Both the position numbers and the translations under genes were made by a program. Of a stretch of 64,000 nucleotides of DNA, positions 43,716 to 52,477 are shown one piece after another. This DNA is from Pedobacter sp. (lineage in GTDB: Bacteria > Bacteroidota > Bacteroidia > Sphingobacteriales > Sphingobacteriaceae): NCBI GenBank assembly GCA_031119475.1, contig JAVHXV010000005.1, forward strand, positions 162,038-226,037. The letters run 5' to 3'. Each line of letters starts with the position of its first letter. Position 1 is the stretch's first letter. The notes beneath the pieces are model-generated. The model was given only the letters and a program-made list of their open reading frames with translations. It had not been told where the DNA came from and did no database searches.

Positions 43716-45356
43716 CTAGTCCATATATTTACCTACAATCGGCATCCGTCTGCCCATGCCAAAAGCTTTGGGCGATACGCGCAAGATAGGCGGTGTCTGA
43801 TAGCGCTTGAATTCGGCAGCGTTGACCATTTTCAGGATGCGTTTGACCAAGGCTTCATCAAAGCCCGCCGCAATAATCTGGTTTGAATCCTGTTGCTGCT
43901 CAATGTGGCGGAACAAGACCTGGTCCAGTATGTCATATTCCGGCAGTGAGTCCGAATCCTTTTGGTCTGGCCTTAATTCGGCAGAAGGTGGCTTGACGAT
44001 GGTGTTCTCTGGAATGATTTCCCCATCTTTATTCAGATACCTGGCCAGTTCAAAGACCTGTGTTTTGTACACATCGCCAATTACCCCAATGGCTCCGCAC
44101 ATATCGCCATATAAGGTACCATAGCCTACTGCGCACTCGCTTTTGTTGGAGGTATTGAGCAGGATATACCCGAATTTATTCGACATCGCCATAACCACGA
44201 TGCCCCGGCAGCGGGCCTGGATATTTTCTTCTGTGAGATTAAATGGAAGTCCACCAAAAGCATTCGCCATCATGCCATCAAATGCGGCTGCTGCTGCCTT
44301 AATTTCGATGATTTCATGTTGGCAACCAATATTCTTTACGAGATCGAGTGCATCTTTGACCGAATGGTCCGACGAATATTTCGATGGCATCAAAACAGCC
44401 ATCACATTTTCTGCGCCCAATGCGCGGCAGGCCAAGGCACATACCACTGCCGAGTCGATTCCTCCCGACAGGCCAAGCACAGCTTTGGTGAAGCCAGATT
44501 TCCTAAAATAATCACGGATTCCCAAAATCAGCCCATCATGGATCTGCGAGATATCGCTTGCCCGCTCCAATAAGGGATATTTATTTTTTACGTTCTGGAT
44601 TTCGTCCAGGTCAAATACCTGAAGGTCTTCTTCAAAATACTTCATTTCGGCCTTGAGTGCCCCCTCCTCATCAAATACCAATGAACCGCCATCGAAAATA
44701 ATTTCTGTCTGCGCACCAACCTGGTTCACATAAAACAAGGGAAGCTTATAGTTTTTGGCATTGCCAGACAAAACCTGGATTCGATCTTCGTCATGGCGGT
44801 AATTAAATGGCGACGCCGCGATATTGATCATCACATCAGGGCTTTGCTTGATCAGTTCGTCCATCGGACAGGAAACATACAATGGATTGTCATTGATGTT
44901 CCATAAATCCTCACAGATGGTCAATGCGATCCTCTTCCCCTTAAAATCTATGCACTGGAATTCGTTAAAAGGTTCGAAATATCGGTATTCATCAAAAACA
45001 TCATAGGTGGGCAGCAGTGCTTTTTTAACTACGGCCTTCACGGCGCCATTTTCTATAAAATAAGCTGCGTTGTACAGGTCTTTTCCCTTGACCACTTCAT
45101 TTTTGATGGGCAGGCCAATGATGCAGGCCATGTCGGTACAATGCTTGGCAATTTTCTGGGCAGCCGCTTCGCAATGCGTTAAAAACTGGCTATAATCCAG
45201 GAAATCACGCGGTGGATAACCACAGACGGCCAACTCGGCAAATACGACCAGATCTGCTCCTTTTTCCCTGGCAAGGCTGATGTGCCTGATGATGTGGTCC
45301 GTGTTGAGATCAAAGTTTCCGATATGATAATTGAGCTGGGCAAGTGCGATTTTCAT
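43716..45356 (-). CDS. nadE: Glutamine-dependent NAD+ synthetase
   Basis: NadE makes NAD from deamido-NAD, ATP and the ammonia it cuts from glutamine. The 546-residue protein has an N-terminal nitrilase-type glutaminase with E41, K112 (KKALLPTYDVFDE) and C148 (ALTICED). The C-terminal synthetase carries the ATP loop LGLSGGIDSAV and KTQVFELARYL. The usual two-domain length is kept. It is transcribed away from the lspA/lnt pair. A heptad island separates it from the downstream barrel protein gene. Confidence 0.96.
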   Translation of the reverse strand: MKIALAQLNYHIGNFDLNTDHIIRHISLAREKGADLVVFAELAVCGYPPRDFLDYSQFLTHCEAAAQKIAKHCTDMACIIGLPIKNEVVKGKDLYNAAYFIENGAVKAVVKKALLPTYDVFDEYRYFEPFNEFQCIDFKGKRIALTICEDLWNINDNPLYVSCPMDELIKQSPDVMINIAASPFNYRHDEDRIQVLSGNAKNYKLPLFYVNQVGAQTEIIFDGGSLVFDEEGALKAEMKYFEEDLQVFDLDEIQNVKNKYPLLERASDISQIHDGLILGIRDYFRKSGFTKAVLGLSGGIDSAVVCALACRALGAENVMAVLMPSKYSSDHSVKDALDLVKNIGCQHEIIEIKAAAAAFDGMMANAFGGLPFNLTEENIQARCRGIVVMAMSNKFGYILLNTSNKSECAVGYGTLYGDMCGAIGVIGDVYKTQVFELARYLNKDGEIIPENTIVKPPSAELRPDQKDSDSLPEYDILDQVLFRHIEQQQDSNQIIAAGFDEALVKRILKMVNAAEFKRYQTPPILRVSPKAFGMGRRMPIVGKYMD

Positions 45357-45370
45357 GGATGTGTGTAAGT

Positions 45371-45427
45371 TTTAAGTAGCAGGAAGCAAGTAGCGAGTAT
45401 CAAGTAGCAGGTATAAAGTAATGGTTA
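45371..45427. repeat. Heptad repeat island, AAGTAGC / GAGTATC theme
   Basis: AAGTAGC, AGGAAGC, AAGTAGC, GAGTATC, AAGTAGC, AGGTATA and AAGTAAT run in 7-base steps between the nadE start and the stop of the barrel-protein gene. It has the same heptad theme as the islands at 20411 and 59575. Confidence 0.85.
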
Positions 45428-45436
45428 GCTGACGGC

Positions 45437-46096
45437 TTAAAAAAAGACGCCAACATTTATGCCAACATTGTGGTTTCTCACTTTACTTCCAGTAGAAATA
45501 TTGGTGAAGCCATTGTTCAGCGTAACACCGAGCAACAAGCTGGTCTTGCCATTCAGTTCGAATTCTCCTCCGCCGCCAATAATCACTCCTGCGCGATAAA
45601 ATTTGGTATAATCATTGGCTCCTATGTTTTTGATCGGCGCGGAGCCCTGTGTTTCGCTGTCCAGCTTGGCCCCTATCCGAATATCGTTTGATATCCCAAA
45701 CTGGCCATACCACCTTATTCCATTGATATTTGCAGTCTTTAGCTTAATGGAAATCGGGATTTCAATATATTGCATCATGTACTTTTTGAACACCTCCATA
45801 TTGGCAATCGGATAGGTCGAACTAGGTGAAAGGATAACTTCGGTAACCTTGGTGTTCATGGTGGTAATGGTGATGCCCGTAGCAAAGCTGTAGTTTTCGG
45901 CGAAATTGAAATCGCCCAGTAGTCCATAGCTGAAGCCTAGCGCAACCCCTTCGCCCTTGCCGTTCTCTGCCTTTCCAAATCCGAAGTTTGGATGTGCGGT
46001 CAGGCCTAAACGAAAGCCATAGGGCAATGGTCCACTTTGTGCAAAAGTAGACAGGCTGAAAAAGAGGAAAAGTATGGCGATCAATGATTTTTTCAT
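45437..46096 (-). CDS. PorT-like outer-membrane beta-barrel protein
   Basis: The 219-residue product has a signal peptide (cleaved near TFA-Q20) and the beta-barrel pattern of PorT-family proteins: YGFRLGLTAHPNFGF, FSYGLLGDFNF, and a C-terminal VGINVGVFF ending in Phe. The function is not known; PorT in Porphyromonas and relatives is linked to type 9 secretion, but this small general family also includes unrelated barrels. It lies between nadE and the divergent gldB. Confidence 0.8.
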   Translation of the reverse strand: MKKSLIAILFLFFSLSTFAQSGPLPYGFRLGLTAHPNFGFGKAENGKGEGVALGFSYGLLGDFNFAENYSFATGITITTMNTKVTEVILSPSSTYPIANMEVFKKYMMQYIEIPISIKLKTANINGIRWYGQFGISNDIRIGAKLDSETQGSAPIKNIGANDYTKFYRAGVIIGGGGEFELNGKTSLLLGVTLNNGFTNISTGSKVRNHNVGINVGVFF

Positions 46097-46157
46097 GGCT
46101 GTTGATTTATTTATTGTCGATAGGTTATTATGTTCCCGAGCTAATTATATTTGTAAT

Positions 46158-47192
46158 ATGCGTCAACGGTTTAAACTTTCCCAAATTTATCTTTTTTTTC
46201 TTTCTATGGTTGCGTTATTTTCTTGTAACGGATCAAAGCGGCCTGATGTTGACCAGATCAAGGTGTCTATAAAAATCAAACGCTTCGAAAAGGACCTTTA
46301 CCAGGGAAAGGGCAAAGACATCAACCAGACCAATCAGCAGTTGGGCAATCAGTATGGCTATTTTTATGACGATTTTATCCACCGCATGGTCGGAAATCCA
46401 TCCTTGAGCGGTCCTGAAGTGCTTGCGCTATTGTATAAAGACCAAGCCTATACCGACTTAAATGCAGAAGTCGATAGTGTTTTCCCATCGCTCGGTCCGC
46501 TTGAAAAAGACCTCACACAGACATTCAAGTACATCAGATACTATTACCCAAAAGCAAAAGTGCCCCAGTTCATTTCTACGCTAACCGGTTTTGCCTATCA
46601 GATTACCACGGGCGACAAGTACATGGGCATCGGGCTGGATATGTTCCTGGGCAGGAACAGCAAGTTTTATGGTGCCATTGTAGAAAGTGTCCCGCTATAC
46701 CAGTCGCGCCGCTTTGAGCCGCAATACATCGTGCCACGCGTTACAGAAGTCTATGCAAGGGAAGAACTTTTCAAGGAACGCGATGAAGACCGCTCCATGC
46801 TTTCAAAGATGATCTACAATGGTAAAATCCTCTATTTTATGGACCTGATTTTGCCGGAAGGAACTGCAGATACCTTAAAAATTGGTTATACGGGACCACA
46901 AATGGCCTGGTGCCAGCAATATGAAGGAAACATCTGGGCGTATTTTTTAGAGAGCGAACTGCTCTACCAAACCGATTATCCCAAATTTCAGGTCTACCTT
47001 ACTGATGGCCCATTTACACCCCAACTGGGCGAAAACAGGTCGTCGGCACCTAAATTGGGCGTATGGATCGGCTGGCAGATCGTAAGAAAATACATGGAGC
47101 AAAATCCCAACATTACCCTGCAACAGCTGATGGCGGAGACAGATGCACAGAAAATATTGACCAGATCAAAGTATAAGCCTAAACCTAGTTAG
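46158..47192 (+). CDS. gldB: Gliding-motility-type lipoprotein GldB
   Basis: From the ATG at 46158 the 344-residue product has a lipoprotein signal (VALFS-C21). An earlier start would overlap the divergent gene and is rejected. The middle part IKIKRFEKDLYQ is the usual N-terminal motif of GldB, and the GldB-family DxxFP and HWIGWQIVRKYM-like segments follow (WIGWQIVRKYM). GldB is needed for gliding in Flavobacterium; many non-gliding Bacteroidota also keep it. No gldC follows here, so its role in this organism is open. The stop codon lies in a heptad island. Confidence 0.88.
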   Translation: MRQRFKLSQIYLFFLSMVALFSCNGSKRPDVDQIKVSIKIKRFEKDLYQGKGKDINQTNQQLGNQYGYFYDDFIHRMVGNPSLSGPEVLALLYKDQAYTDLNAEVDSVFPSLGPLEKDLTQTFKYIRYYYPKAKVPQFISTLTGFAYQITTGDKYMGIGLDMFLGRNSKFYGAIVESVPLYQSRRFEPQYIVPRVTEVYAREELFKERDEDRSMLSKMIYNGKILYFMDLILPEGTADTLKIGYTGPQMAWCQQYEGNIWAYFLESELLYQTDYPKFQVYLTDGPFTPQLGENRSSAPKLGVWIGWQIVRKYMEQNPNITLQQLMAETDAQKILTRSKYKPKPS

Positions 47193-47240
47193 TTGGCAGT
47201 TGGCAGTTTACAGTTGGTAGTTGGCAGTTTTTAGTTTTTG
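47185..47240. repeat. Heptad repeat island, GTTGGCA theme
   Basis: GTTGGCA, GTTGGCA, GTTTACA, GTTGGTA, GTTGGCA, GTTTTTA follow in 7-base steps from the gldB stop codon to 19 bases before the patatin start. Same theme as the island at 5390. Confidence 0.9.
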
Positions 47241-47258
47241 AATATTTTTCGACTTGAT

Positions 47259-48029
47259 ATGAAAAAAATCGGCATTGTGCTTTCAGGGGGAGGAATTAGG
47301 GGGATTGCCCATTTGGGGATCTTAAAAGCTTTCATGAATGCTGGCATTAAATTTAGCCATGTGAGCGGCACCAGCGCAGGTTCTATCGCAGGCGCATTTT
47401 ATGCGGCAGGAATTGACCCAGAAGAAGGCCTCAATATCTTTATGAAAACGAGGTTGCTGAGGTTCATCCGTCCGGCATTGGGATCTTTGGGACTGATCAG
47501 CATTGAGAATACGCGCGAGATATTGATGGAATATTTTCCGCATGATAAGATCGAAGACCTAAAAGTACCACTGACCATCTGTGCCACCAACTTTAGCGAA
47601 GGCAATTTGGTCTATTTTACCAAAGGTCCATTGATCAGGGCAATCCTGGCTTCAAGCTGCATCCCAGGGATTTTTAAGCCCATTATGATCGATAACCACA
47701 TGTATGTGGACGGGGGCATTTTGAATAACTTTCCGGTTGAGCCGCTATTGGACAACTGTGATTATATTATTGGCTCTTCCTGTAACCATTTAAAGCCTGT
47801 AGACAAGATCACAAACATCTCACGGCTGATGCAGCGTGCCGGGATTATGTCAATCAATCATGACATGGAGAGAAAGGCCAAATTTTGCAACTTGCTGATC
47901 GAGCCCAAAGGAATGGGGGAAATCAGCACTTTCGACATGAAGAAAGCAGAAACCATTTATTGGCTGGCCCATGAGGAAGCCTTAAAAGCGATCAAGAACA
48001 GCGAGACTTTTCAGGAACTTTTGAGCTAA
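47259..48029 (+). CDS. Patatin-like phospholipase family protein
   Basis: The ATG at 47259 is used; an earlier TTG lies in the repeat island. The 256-residue cytoplasmic protein has the patatin oxyanion motif GGGIRG (10-15), the nucleophile S39 in GTSAG and the catalytic D151 in DGG, a complete Ser-Asp dyad. It resembles the RssA/YchK branch of small bacterial patatins, whose substrates are mostly unknown lipid esters. It is a single gene on the plus strand. Confidence 0.92.
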   Translation: MKKIGIVLSGGGIRGIAHLGILKAFMNAGIKFSHVSGTSAGSIAGAFYAAGIDPEEGLNIFMKTRLLRFIRPALGSLGLISIENTREILMEYFPHDKIEDLKVPLTICATNFSEGNLVYFTKGPLIRAILASSCIPGIFKPIMIDNHMYVDGGILNNFPVEPLLDNCDYIIGSSCNHLKPVDKITNISRLMQRAGIMSINHDMERKAKFCNLLIEPKGMGEISTFDMKKAETIYWLAHEEALKAIKNSETFQELLS

Positions 48030-48357
48030 TCGACCGATAAAAGAATCGCTAAGTCACTGAATTGTAAAATAAGCCATCCCGTCCATATCGTTTTTCGCTG
48101 TTTTAAATTCAGATAAATGACTCTTCACGGCGCCTATTTTCGCATCGTTTAATTTTTACAACTGACTTATTATTTGCTAAATAAAAACTTTGAGCGATCA
48201 AACAGACGCAGCCAGTTCCCGGCCTGAACAAACGGTATACTCGGCCTGAACGAACGGTAAACAAAACTAACATTCTTGCAAAACCCGACAAAAGCGACAG
48301 GCCAAATTTTTGGAAGCTTTACTTTTAAACGCCGATATTAGAATTATACTATAGCCA
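48030..48357. other. Intergenic gap with a 22-base direct repeat
   Basis: This 328-base gap between convergent genes holds no acceptable coding frame. At 48221-48264 the sequence GGCCTGAACRAACGGTA is repeated with a 22-base period, two copies differing at a few positions. It might be a protein-binding site or a remnant of slippage. No terminator hairpin is obvious. Confidence 0.6.
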
Positions 48358-49074
48358 TTAAATGGCCAAACGTACGAGTTGATCTTCCTCTAATACAGGA
48401 ATAGCCTTACAAAGGTCAAGTTTCAAACAGAACTGCACATCTTCTTCGATATTTAACTGCGCCAGACGATGGCTATGGGAAGATTTGTGCAGATAAGTGC
48501 GGAGGTCATCTTTTGCCATCACGTACATATCTTCGGCTGCTACACATGAATCGTCAAAGTGTACAAAATCCTTTCTCAATTTATGTACAATGGCACCTGC
48601 AAACAGGGTATCTTCGAGATTGAACTTGTCTTTCCAACCTGCACAGAGCAACAGCACATCCTTATCCTGCACCTTGAGCCAATCACACAATGAGCCCAGG
48701 TTAAGAAATGAGCCTACCACCACCTGATGTGCCCTTTTTTGGGCCATCCGCATGGCCTTGGTCCCATTGGTGGTAGTCAGTACGATTGTTTTTCCTTCGA
48801 CCTTGTCTTTTACATAAGAAAATGGCGAATTTCCAAAATCGTATCCGGTTACTACCTCACCGTTGCGCTCGGCCGCTAAAAGAAATCCTCGGTCAGCATA
48901 GTTTAGGCAATCTTCTACATGCTCCACAGGGATGATTGCCGCTGCGCCGTTGTCAATTCCATAGGTAATGGACGACGTTGCCCTAAGGATATCGATAATG
49001 ACTACAATGCTGTTCTCGATGGCATAGAGATGGAGGAGTGCAGGCGTTAGGCAAACTTCGATGGTTCTAGACAT
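48358..49074 (-). CDS. comB: 2-phosphosulfolactate phosphatase family (ComB)
   Basis: The ATG at 49074 is used because the longer frame reads through a repeat island. The 238-residue protein carries the ComB fold motifs VIIDILRATSSITYGIDNGAAAIIPV, GYDFGNSPFSY, VLTTTNGTKA and DVLLLCAGWKDKFNLEDTLFAGA. The archaeal enzyme removes phosphate from 2-phosphosulfolactate on the way to coenzyme M. Bacteria lack that coenzyme, so the substrate here is probably sulfolactate-related or different. The gene is conserved in many Bacteroidota. gcvT lies upstream in the same direction. Confidence 0.85.
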   Translation of the reverse strand: MSRTIEVCLTPALLHLYAIENSIVVIIDILRATSSITYGIDNGAAAIIPVEHVEDCLNYADRGFLLAAERNGEVVTGYDFGNSPFSYVKDKVEGKTIVLTTTNGTKAMRMAQKRAHQVVVGSFLNLGSLCDWLKVQDKDVLLLCAGWKDKFNLEDTLFAGAIVHKLRKDFVHFDDSCVAAEDMYVMAKDDLRTYLHKSSHSHRLAQLNIEEDVQFCLKLDLCKAIPVLEEDQLVRLAI

Positions 49075-49149
49075 GGTTACGGGTTGTAAGTTGTGAGTTG
49101 AAAGTCTAGGCGCCCAAACTTGCAACCTTGAACCTTTAACCTACAACTT
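49075..49149. repeat. Heptad repeat island with inverted arms and GCGCCC core
   Basis: Left arm GTTACGG-GTTGTAA-GTTGTGA-GTTGAAA-GTC, core TAGGCGCCCAAAC, right arm TTGCAACCTTGAACCTTTAACCTACAAC in 7-base steps. The arms are roughly reverse complements. The design and GCGCCC core are the same as at 39999-40073, next to rsmI. Confidence 0.88.
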
Positions 49150-49150
49150 A

Positions 49151-50230
49151 TTATTTATAGAAAGGAAACTTAACTATTTTGGCCTTGATTTTTTGGTTTC
49201 TGATGTCGATGAAGATTTCGGTCCCTTCTTTGGCGAATTCGGTTTTAACATACCCCATGCCAATTGCTTTTTGAAGCGAAGGCGATTGGGTTCCTGAGGT
49301 TACCTTGCCGATCTGATTCCCAGAAGCATCAACAATCAGGTAATCATGACGAGGAATACCACGATCGATCATTTCGAAGCCAATGAGCTTTTGCTTAACA
49401 CCTGTCTCTTTTTGGGCCTGTATGGCAGCAGCATTCGTAAAGGGCTTGGTAAATTTGGTAATCCAGCCGAGGCCTGCTTCAATTGGCGAAGTCGTGTCAT
49501 CAATATCATTGCCATACAAACAGAAACCCATTTCTAGCCTCAACGTATCGCGGGCAGCCAAACCGATCGGCTTAATGCCAAATTCTGCACCGGCAGCAAA
49601 GATGGCATCCCACATCTGGTCCGCATATTGGTTTTCGAAATAGATTTCAAATCCACCCGCTCCTGTATATCCAGTAGCAGAAACCAGCACATTAGCTATC
49701 CCTGCAAATGTTCCCTTTTTAAAGGTGTAATATTCCATGGAAGCCAGGTCGATATCCGTCAGGCTCTGCAGGGCATCGGCAGCTTTTGGGCCTTGAATGG
49801 CCAATAGCGAAGTCTGATCAGATATGTTGTGCATTTCCACATTTGCCGTATTGAATTTTTGGATCCAGTTCCAATCCTTTTCAATATTAGAAGCATTGAC
49901 GACCAGCATGTAGCTCTGCTCATCCAGCCTATACACCAAAAGATCATCTACAATACCGCCCTCTTCATTTGGAAGGCAGGAATATTGTACTTTGCCATCA
50001 TAGAGTTTCGAGGCATCGTTGGTGGTTACCTGCTGGATCAGTTCAAGGGCATGTGGTCCTTTTAAGATGAATTCGCCCATGTGGCTCACATCAAAAACGC
50101 CTACGGCATTTCTGACCGTGGCGTGCTCCACATTGATCCCTTCATATTGGACGGGCATATGGTAACCTGCAAAAGGTACCATTTTTGCGCCAATGGCGAT
50201 GTGTTTGTTCGTTAAGGCTGTATTTTTCAT
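49151..50230 (-). CDS. gcvT: Aminomethyltransferase (glycine cleavage T-protein)
   Basis: GcvT transfers the aminomethyl carbon to tetrahydrofolate in the glycine cleavage system. The 359-residue protein has the usual order: [15 protein letters not shown] at the N-terminus, [12 protein letters not shown], the folate-binding Asp region [46 protein letters not shown], and the C-terminal domain with [17 protein letters not shown]. The P, H and L proteins are not in this window, so gcvT is alone, as often in this phylum. Confidence 0.95.
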   Translation of the reverse strand: MKNTALTNKHIAIGAKMVPFAGYHMPVQYEGINVEHATVRNAVGVFDVSHMGEFILKGPHALELIQQVTTNDASKLYDGKVQYSCLPNEEGGIVDDLLVYRLDEQSYMLVVNASNIEKDWNWIQKFNTANVEMHNISDQTSLLAIQGPKAADALQSLTDIDLASMEYYTFKKGTFAGIANVLVSATGYTGAGGFEIYFENQYADQMWDAIFAAGAEFGIKPIGLAARDTLRLEMGFCLYGNDIDDTTSPIEAGLGWITKFTKPFTNAAAIQAQKETGVKQKLIGFEMIDRGIPRHDYLIVDASGNQIGKVTSGTQSPSLQKAIGMGYVKTEFAKEGTEIFIDIRNQKIKAKIVKFPFYK

Positions 50231-50375
50231 ATGGGAATAGCGTATCAGGTATCGGCCATCAGGTGGAGAGACGTAACCGATCCCGTAATTTGGCTGTAAA
50301 AATAGGAAGAAAAAGTGGTATCTGGACGGACCAATATGAAGACTTTTGATGAGGGAGGGTTAATCTACAAGAAAA

Positions 50376-50417
50376 AAAATCGACTTACGAAGTCTTAAGA
50401 CTTCGTAAGTCGATTTT
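50376..50417. repeat. REP-like palindrome, also a probable terminator
   Basis: The 32-base palindrome of 43683 recurs exactly at 50381-50412 and is extended by AAAAT/ATTTT to 42 bases. On the minus strand it is followed by eight T (50379-50372), so it probably terminates the glycosyltransferase gene that ends at 50449. Confidence 0.88.
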
Positions 50418-50448
50418 AAGCAATTCTTTCTCCCAAAACTAAAAAACC

Positions 50449-51651
50449 CTAACTCTTGGTTAATTCTTGGTAGATGTTCAGCATCCGCTTTGCGTTAGAA
50501 TTAATTTCGTGGTCGCGCTCGGCAGTCTTTCGCGCGTTTTTGCCGATCTCTCTCCATTTATTGGGCTGGGTGATGCACTGTAGGATAGATCGATAAAATT
50601 CGTCTGAGGTATCAGCAATCAGAATATCAACGCCATTCTTGCAATTGATTCCTTCTGCCGCCATCGAAGTGGCGATAATGCATTTTTGCATGGCCATGCC
50701 TTCGATGATCTTTACCCGCATACCGCTACCCGAGAGCAGTGGAACGATCATGATGGCCTTGGAATTCATGAATTCTACCGCATCAAAAATTTCTCCTTCA
50801 ACGATCAGGTTTTCCGAATCATAATCGAAGAACTGCTTTTGCATGTTTTTTCCGGCAATATAGAATCGAAGTTCCCCATTCAATTTTTCAATATCTGGCC
50901 AGATTTCATCTAAAAACCATTCCAAGCCTTCCTTATTGGGCCGCCAATCCATCGCTCCCAAATGGAAAAGTGTTGGAAAATTTGTTTTTTCTACATCGAC
51001 ATGGTACCGTTCGAAGTCAATGGCCACTGGAAAAACCTCCAATCGGGTCTGACATCCCATTTTTAGGATCTGTTGCCTATCGGGATGGCTGATGGCAAAT
51101 ACCTGATGAAAGCGGTTGATCTGTTCGGTCTCATATACTTTCAGGCGACGCGCCAAAAATTGTAGATACTTCCGCCTCGGCCTGAACTGTTCCCTGGTCG
51201 CCAAACGTTCCCAAACATCAAATTCAATATTATGAGCCCGGTAGATTAATTTGGCCTTGCTATTGGCCTTAACCACATCCAGATAGGGCACTACGAAAAG
51301 GCCCTCGAACTGGATGATGTCAAATTCCTGTTCGCGCAATATATTTTCCAGTAAGCGGGCGGCATCCTCATCGTAAAAACGGGAAACATTATAACTTTGG
51401 TTGGAAAAAATATTGAAAAAAGCGCCCCAGATATTTACGTCCGTATCCACATTGAAGGAATGGAAATTGATCTGTTCAAAAACGGGATCATAAATATCGT
51501 CTACATCAACCTTATTCCTGGTCGGATTGATGCTGAATAAACTGACATCGACATTTAGGCGCAGCAAGCCCTTGATGGTGTTATAGACCACAATCGGATA
51601 GCCACTGTTAGGCGGAAAGGGGACTCTATTACTTAAAATAAGGGTCTTCAT
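50449..51651 (-). CDS. Glycosyltransferase family 4 protein
   Basis: The 400-residue protein has the GT-B fold: an N-terminal domain opening with NRVPFPPNSGYPI, the central IYRAHNIEFDVWERLA, the IQFEGLFVVPY stretch, and the C-terminal donor-binding part SGSGMRVKIIEGMAMQKCIIATSMAAEGI with the conserved Glu. It most resembles retaining GT4 enzymes used in polysaccharide or lipid glycosylation. No biosynthetic cluster surrounds it, so donor and acceptor are unknown. A REP-type terminator follows. Confidence 0.9.
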   Translation of the reverse strand: MKTLILSNRVPFPPNSGYPIVVYNTIKGLLRLNVDVSLFSINPTRNKVDVDDIYDPVFEQINFHSFNVDTDVNIWGAFFNIFSNQSYNVSRFYDEDAARLLENILREQEFDIIQFEGLFVVPYLDVVKANSKAKLIYRAHNIEFDVWERLATREQFRPRRKYLQFLARRLKVYETEQINRFHQVFAISHPDRQQILKMGCQTRLEVFPVAIDFERYHVDVEKTNFPTLFHLGAMDWRPNKEGLEWFLDEIWPDIEKLNGELRFYIAGKNMQKQFFDYDSENLIVEGEIFDAVEFMNSKAIMIVPLLSGSGMRVKIIEGMAMQKCIIATSMAAEGINCKNGVDILIADTSDEFYRSILQCITQPNKWREIGKNARKTAERDHEINSNAKRMLNIYQELTKS

Positions 51652-51722
51652 GTGCTTCTATGACCTAAACAATCTAACGGCATCAAGTTTTGATTTTGAT
51701 GTCGACTGTTGAAAATACAAAA

Positions 51723-52334
51723 TTATCCCGCGTCTTCGAAAGAAAGACGAAATTGGGGGTCGCTCACATTAAAAGTTTTACGATGAAATGGCGATAAACC
51801 AATCTCCAGCACCATTTTACGGTGTTCGATGGTGGGATAGCCCTTATTCTGTTTCCAATTGTACTGCGGGTAATCATCATGGAGCTGTGCCATGTATGCG
51901 TCGCGGTGTGTTTTGGCCAGAATGGATGCAGCAGCAATGTTCAGGTATTTGCCATCACCTTTAATAATGCAGCAATGCGGAATGTCTGGATAGGCTTTGA
52001 AGCGGTTGCCATCAATCACCAAGTGTTGTGGAATGATCATCAGCTGCTCAATAGCGCGGTGCATGGCCAAAAATGAAGCATTCAGGATGTTGATCTTGTC
52101 TATCTCTTCATGATCGACTGCCGCAACAGCCCAAGCCAATGCCTCACGCTCTATAATGGGCCTAATTTCGTTCCTTTCTTCGTGACTAAGCTGTTTTGAG
52201 TCGTTAAGGTTGGCCAAATAGAAGTTTTTGGGCAAGATAACCGCAGCAGCAAACACAGGACCAGCTAAGCATCCCCTTCCAGCTTCATCACAGCCGGCTT
52301 CGATCCATTCTTGGTGGTAGCAATTTAACAGCAC
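51723..52334 (-). CDS. rnhB: Ribonuclease HII
   Basis: RNase HII cuts RNA in RNA-DNA hybrids and removes single ribonucleotides. The 203-residue protein has the catalytic pair D16-E17 (AGCDEAGRGCLAGPV), then SKQLS, the LVIDGNRF Asp and the C-terminal region with HRDAYMAQLH. A GTG at 52334 is the likely start; the conserved motif lies only 14 residues later and no ATG precedes it. The -7 box ends 4 bases upstream. Confidence 0.94.
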   Translation of the reverse strand: MLLNCYHQEWIEAGCDEAGRGCLAGPVFAAAVILPKNFYLANLNDSKQLSHEERNEIRPIIEREALAWAVAAVDHEEIDKINILNASFLAMHRAIEQLMIIPQHLVIDGNRFKAYPDIPHCCIIKGDGKYLNIAAASILAKTHRDAYMAQLHDDYPQYNWKQNKGYPTIEHRKMVLEIGLSPFHRKTFNVSDPQFRLSFEDAG

Positions 52335-52338
52335 GTTA

Positions 52339-52346
52339 CAAAGGTA
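52339..52346 (-). promoter_or_regulatory. -7 box of rnhB
   Basis: TACCTTTG on the minus strand (52346-52339) fits TAnnTTTG and ends 4 bases before the GTG start codon, as at padR. This suggests a very short or absent leader. A -33 box is not clear. Confidence 0.4.
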
Positions 52347-52409
52347 ATAAAAGTCTGGCGCATGACGTGTGCCTGCAGTTTAATCTGAACGAATAACCAT
52401 CTAGAATAT

Positions 52410-52476
52410 TGCGCCTAGCGCCGAGGGCAAAGTGCATAGCGACAATGCGGGTAGCGTTTAGGGCTTAGCGATGAGC
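52410..52476. repeat. Heptad repeat island, GCGTAGG / TAGCGAC theme
   Basis: Units GCGCCTA-GCGCCGA-GGGCAAA-GTGCATA-GCGACAA-TGCGGGTA and onward to GCGATGA run in loose 7-base steps up to the next gene stop. Confidence 0.75.
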
Positions 52477-52477
52477 A

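Noticed and set aside
48109..48291. Minus-strand 60-residue coding frame
   Set aside because: Arg/Cys-rich, low-complexity product with no start context and crossing the 22-base repeat.
49151..50375. Glycine riboswitch upstream of gcvT
   Set aside because: No conserved tandem aptamer elements could be found between 50231 and 50375.
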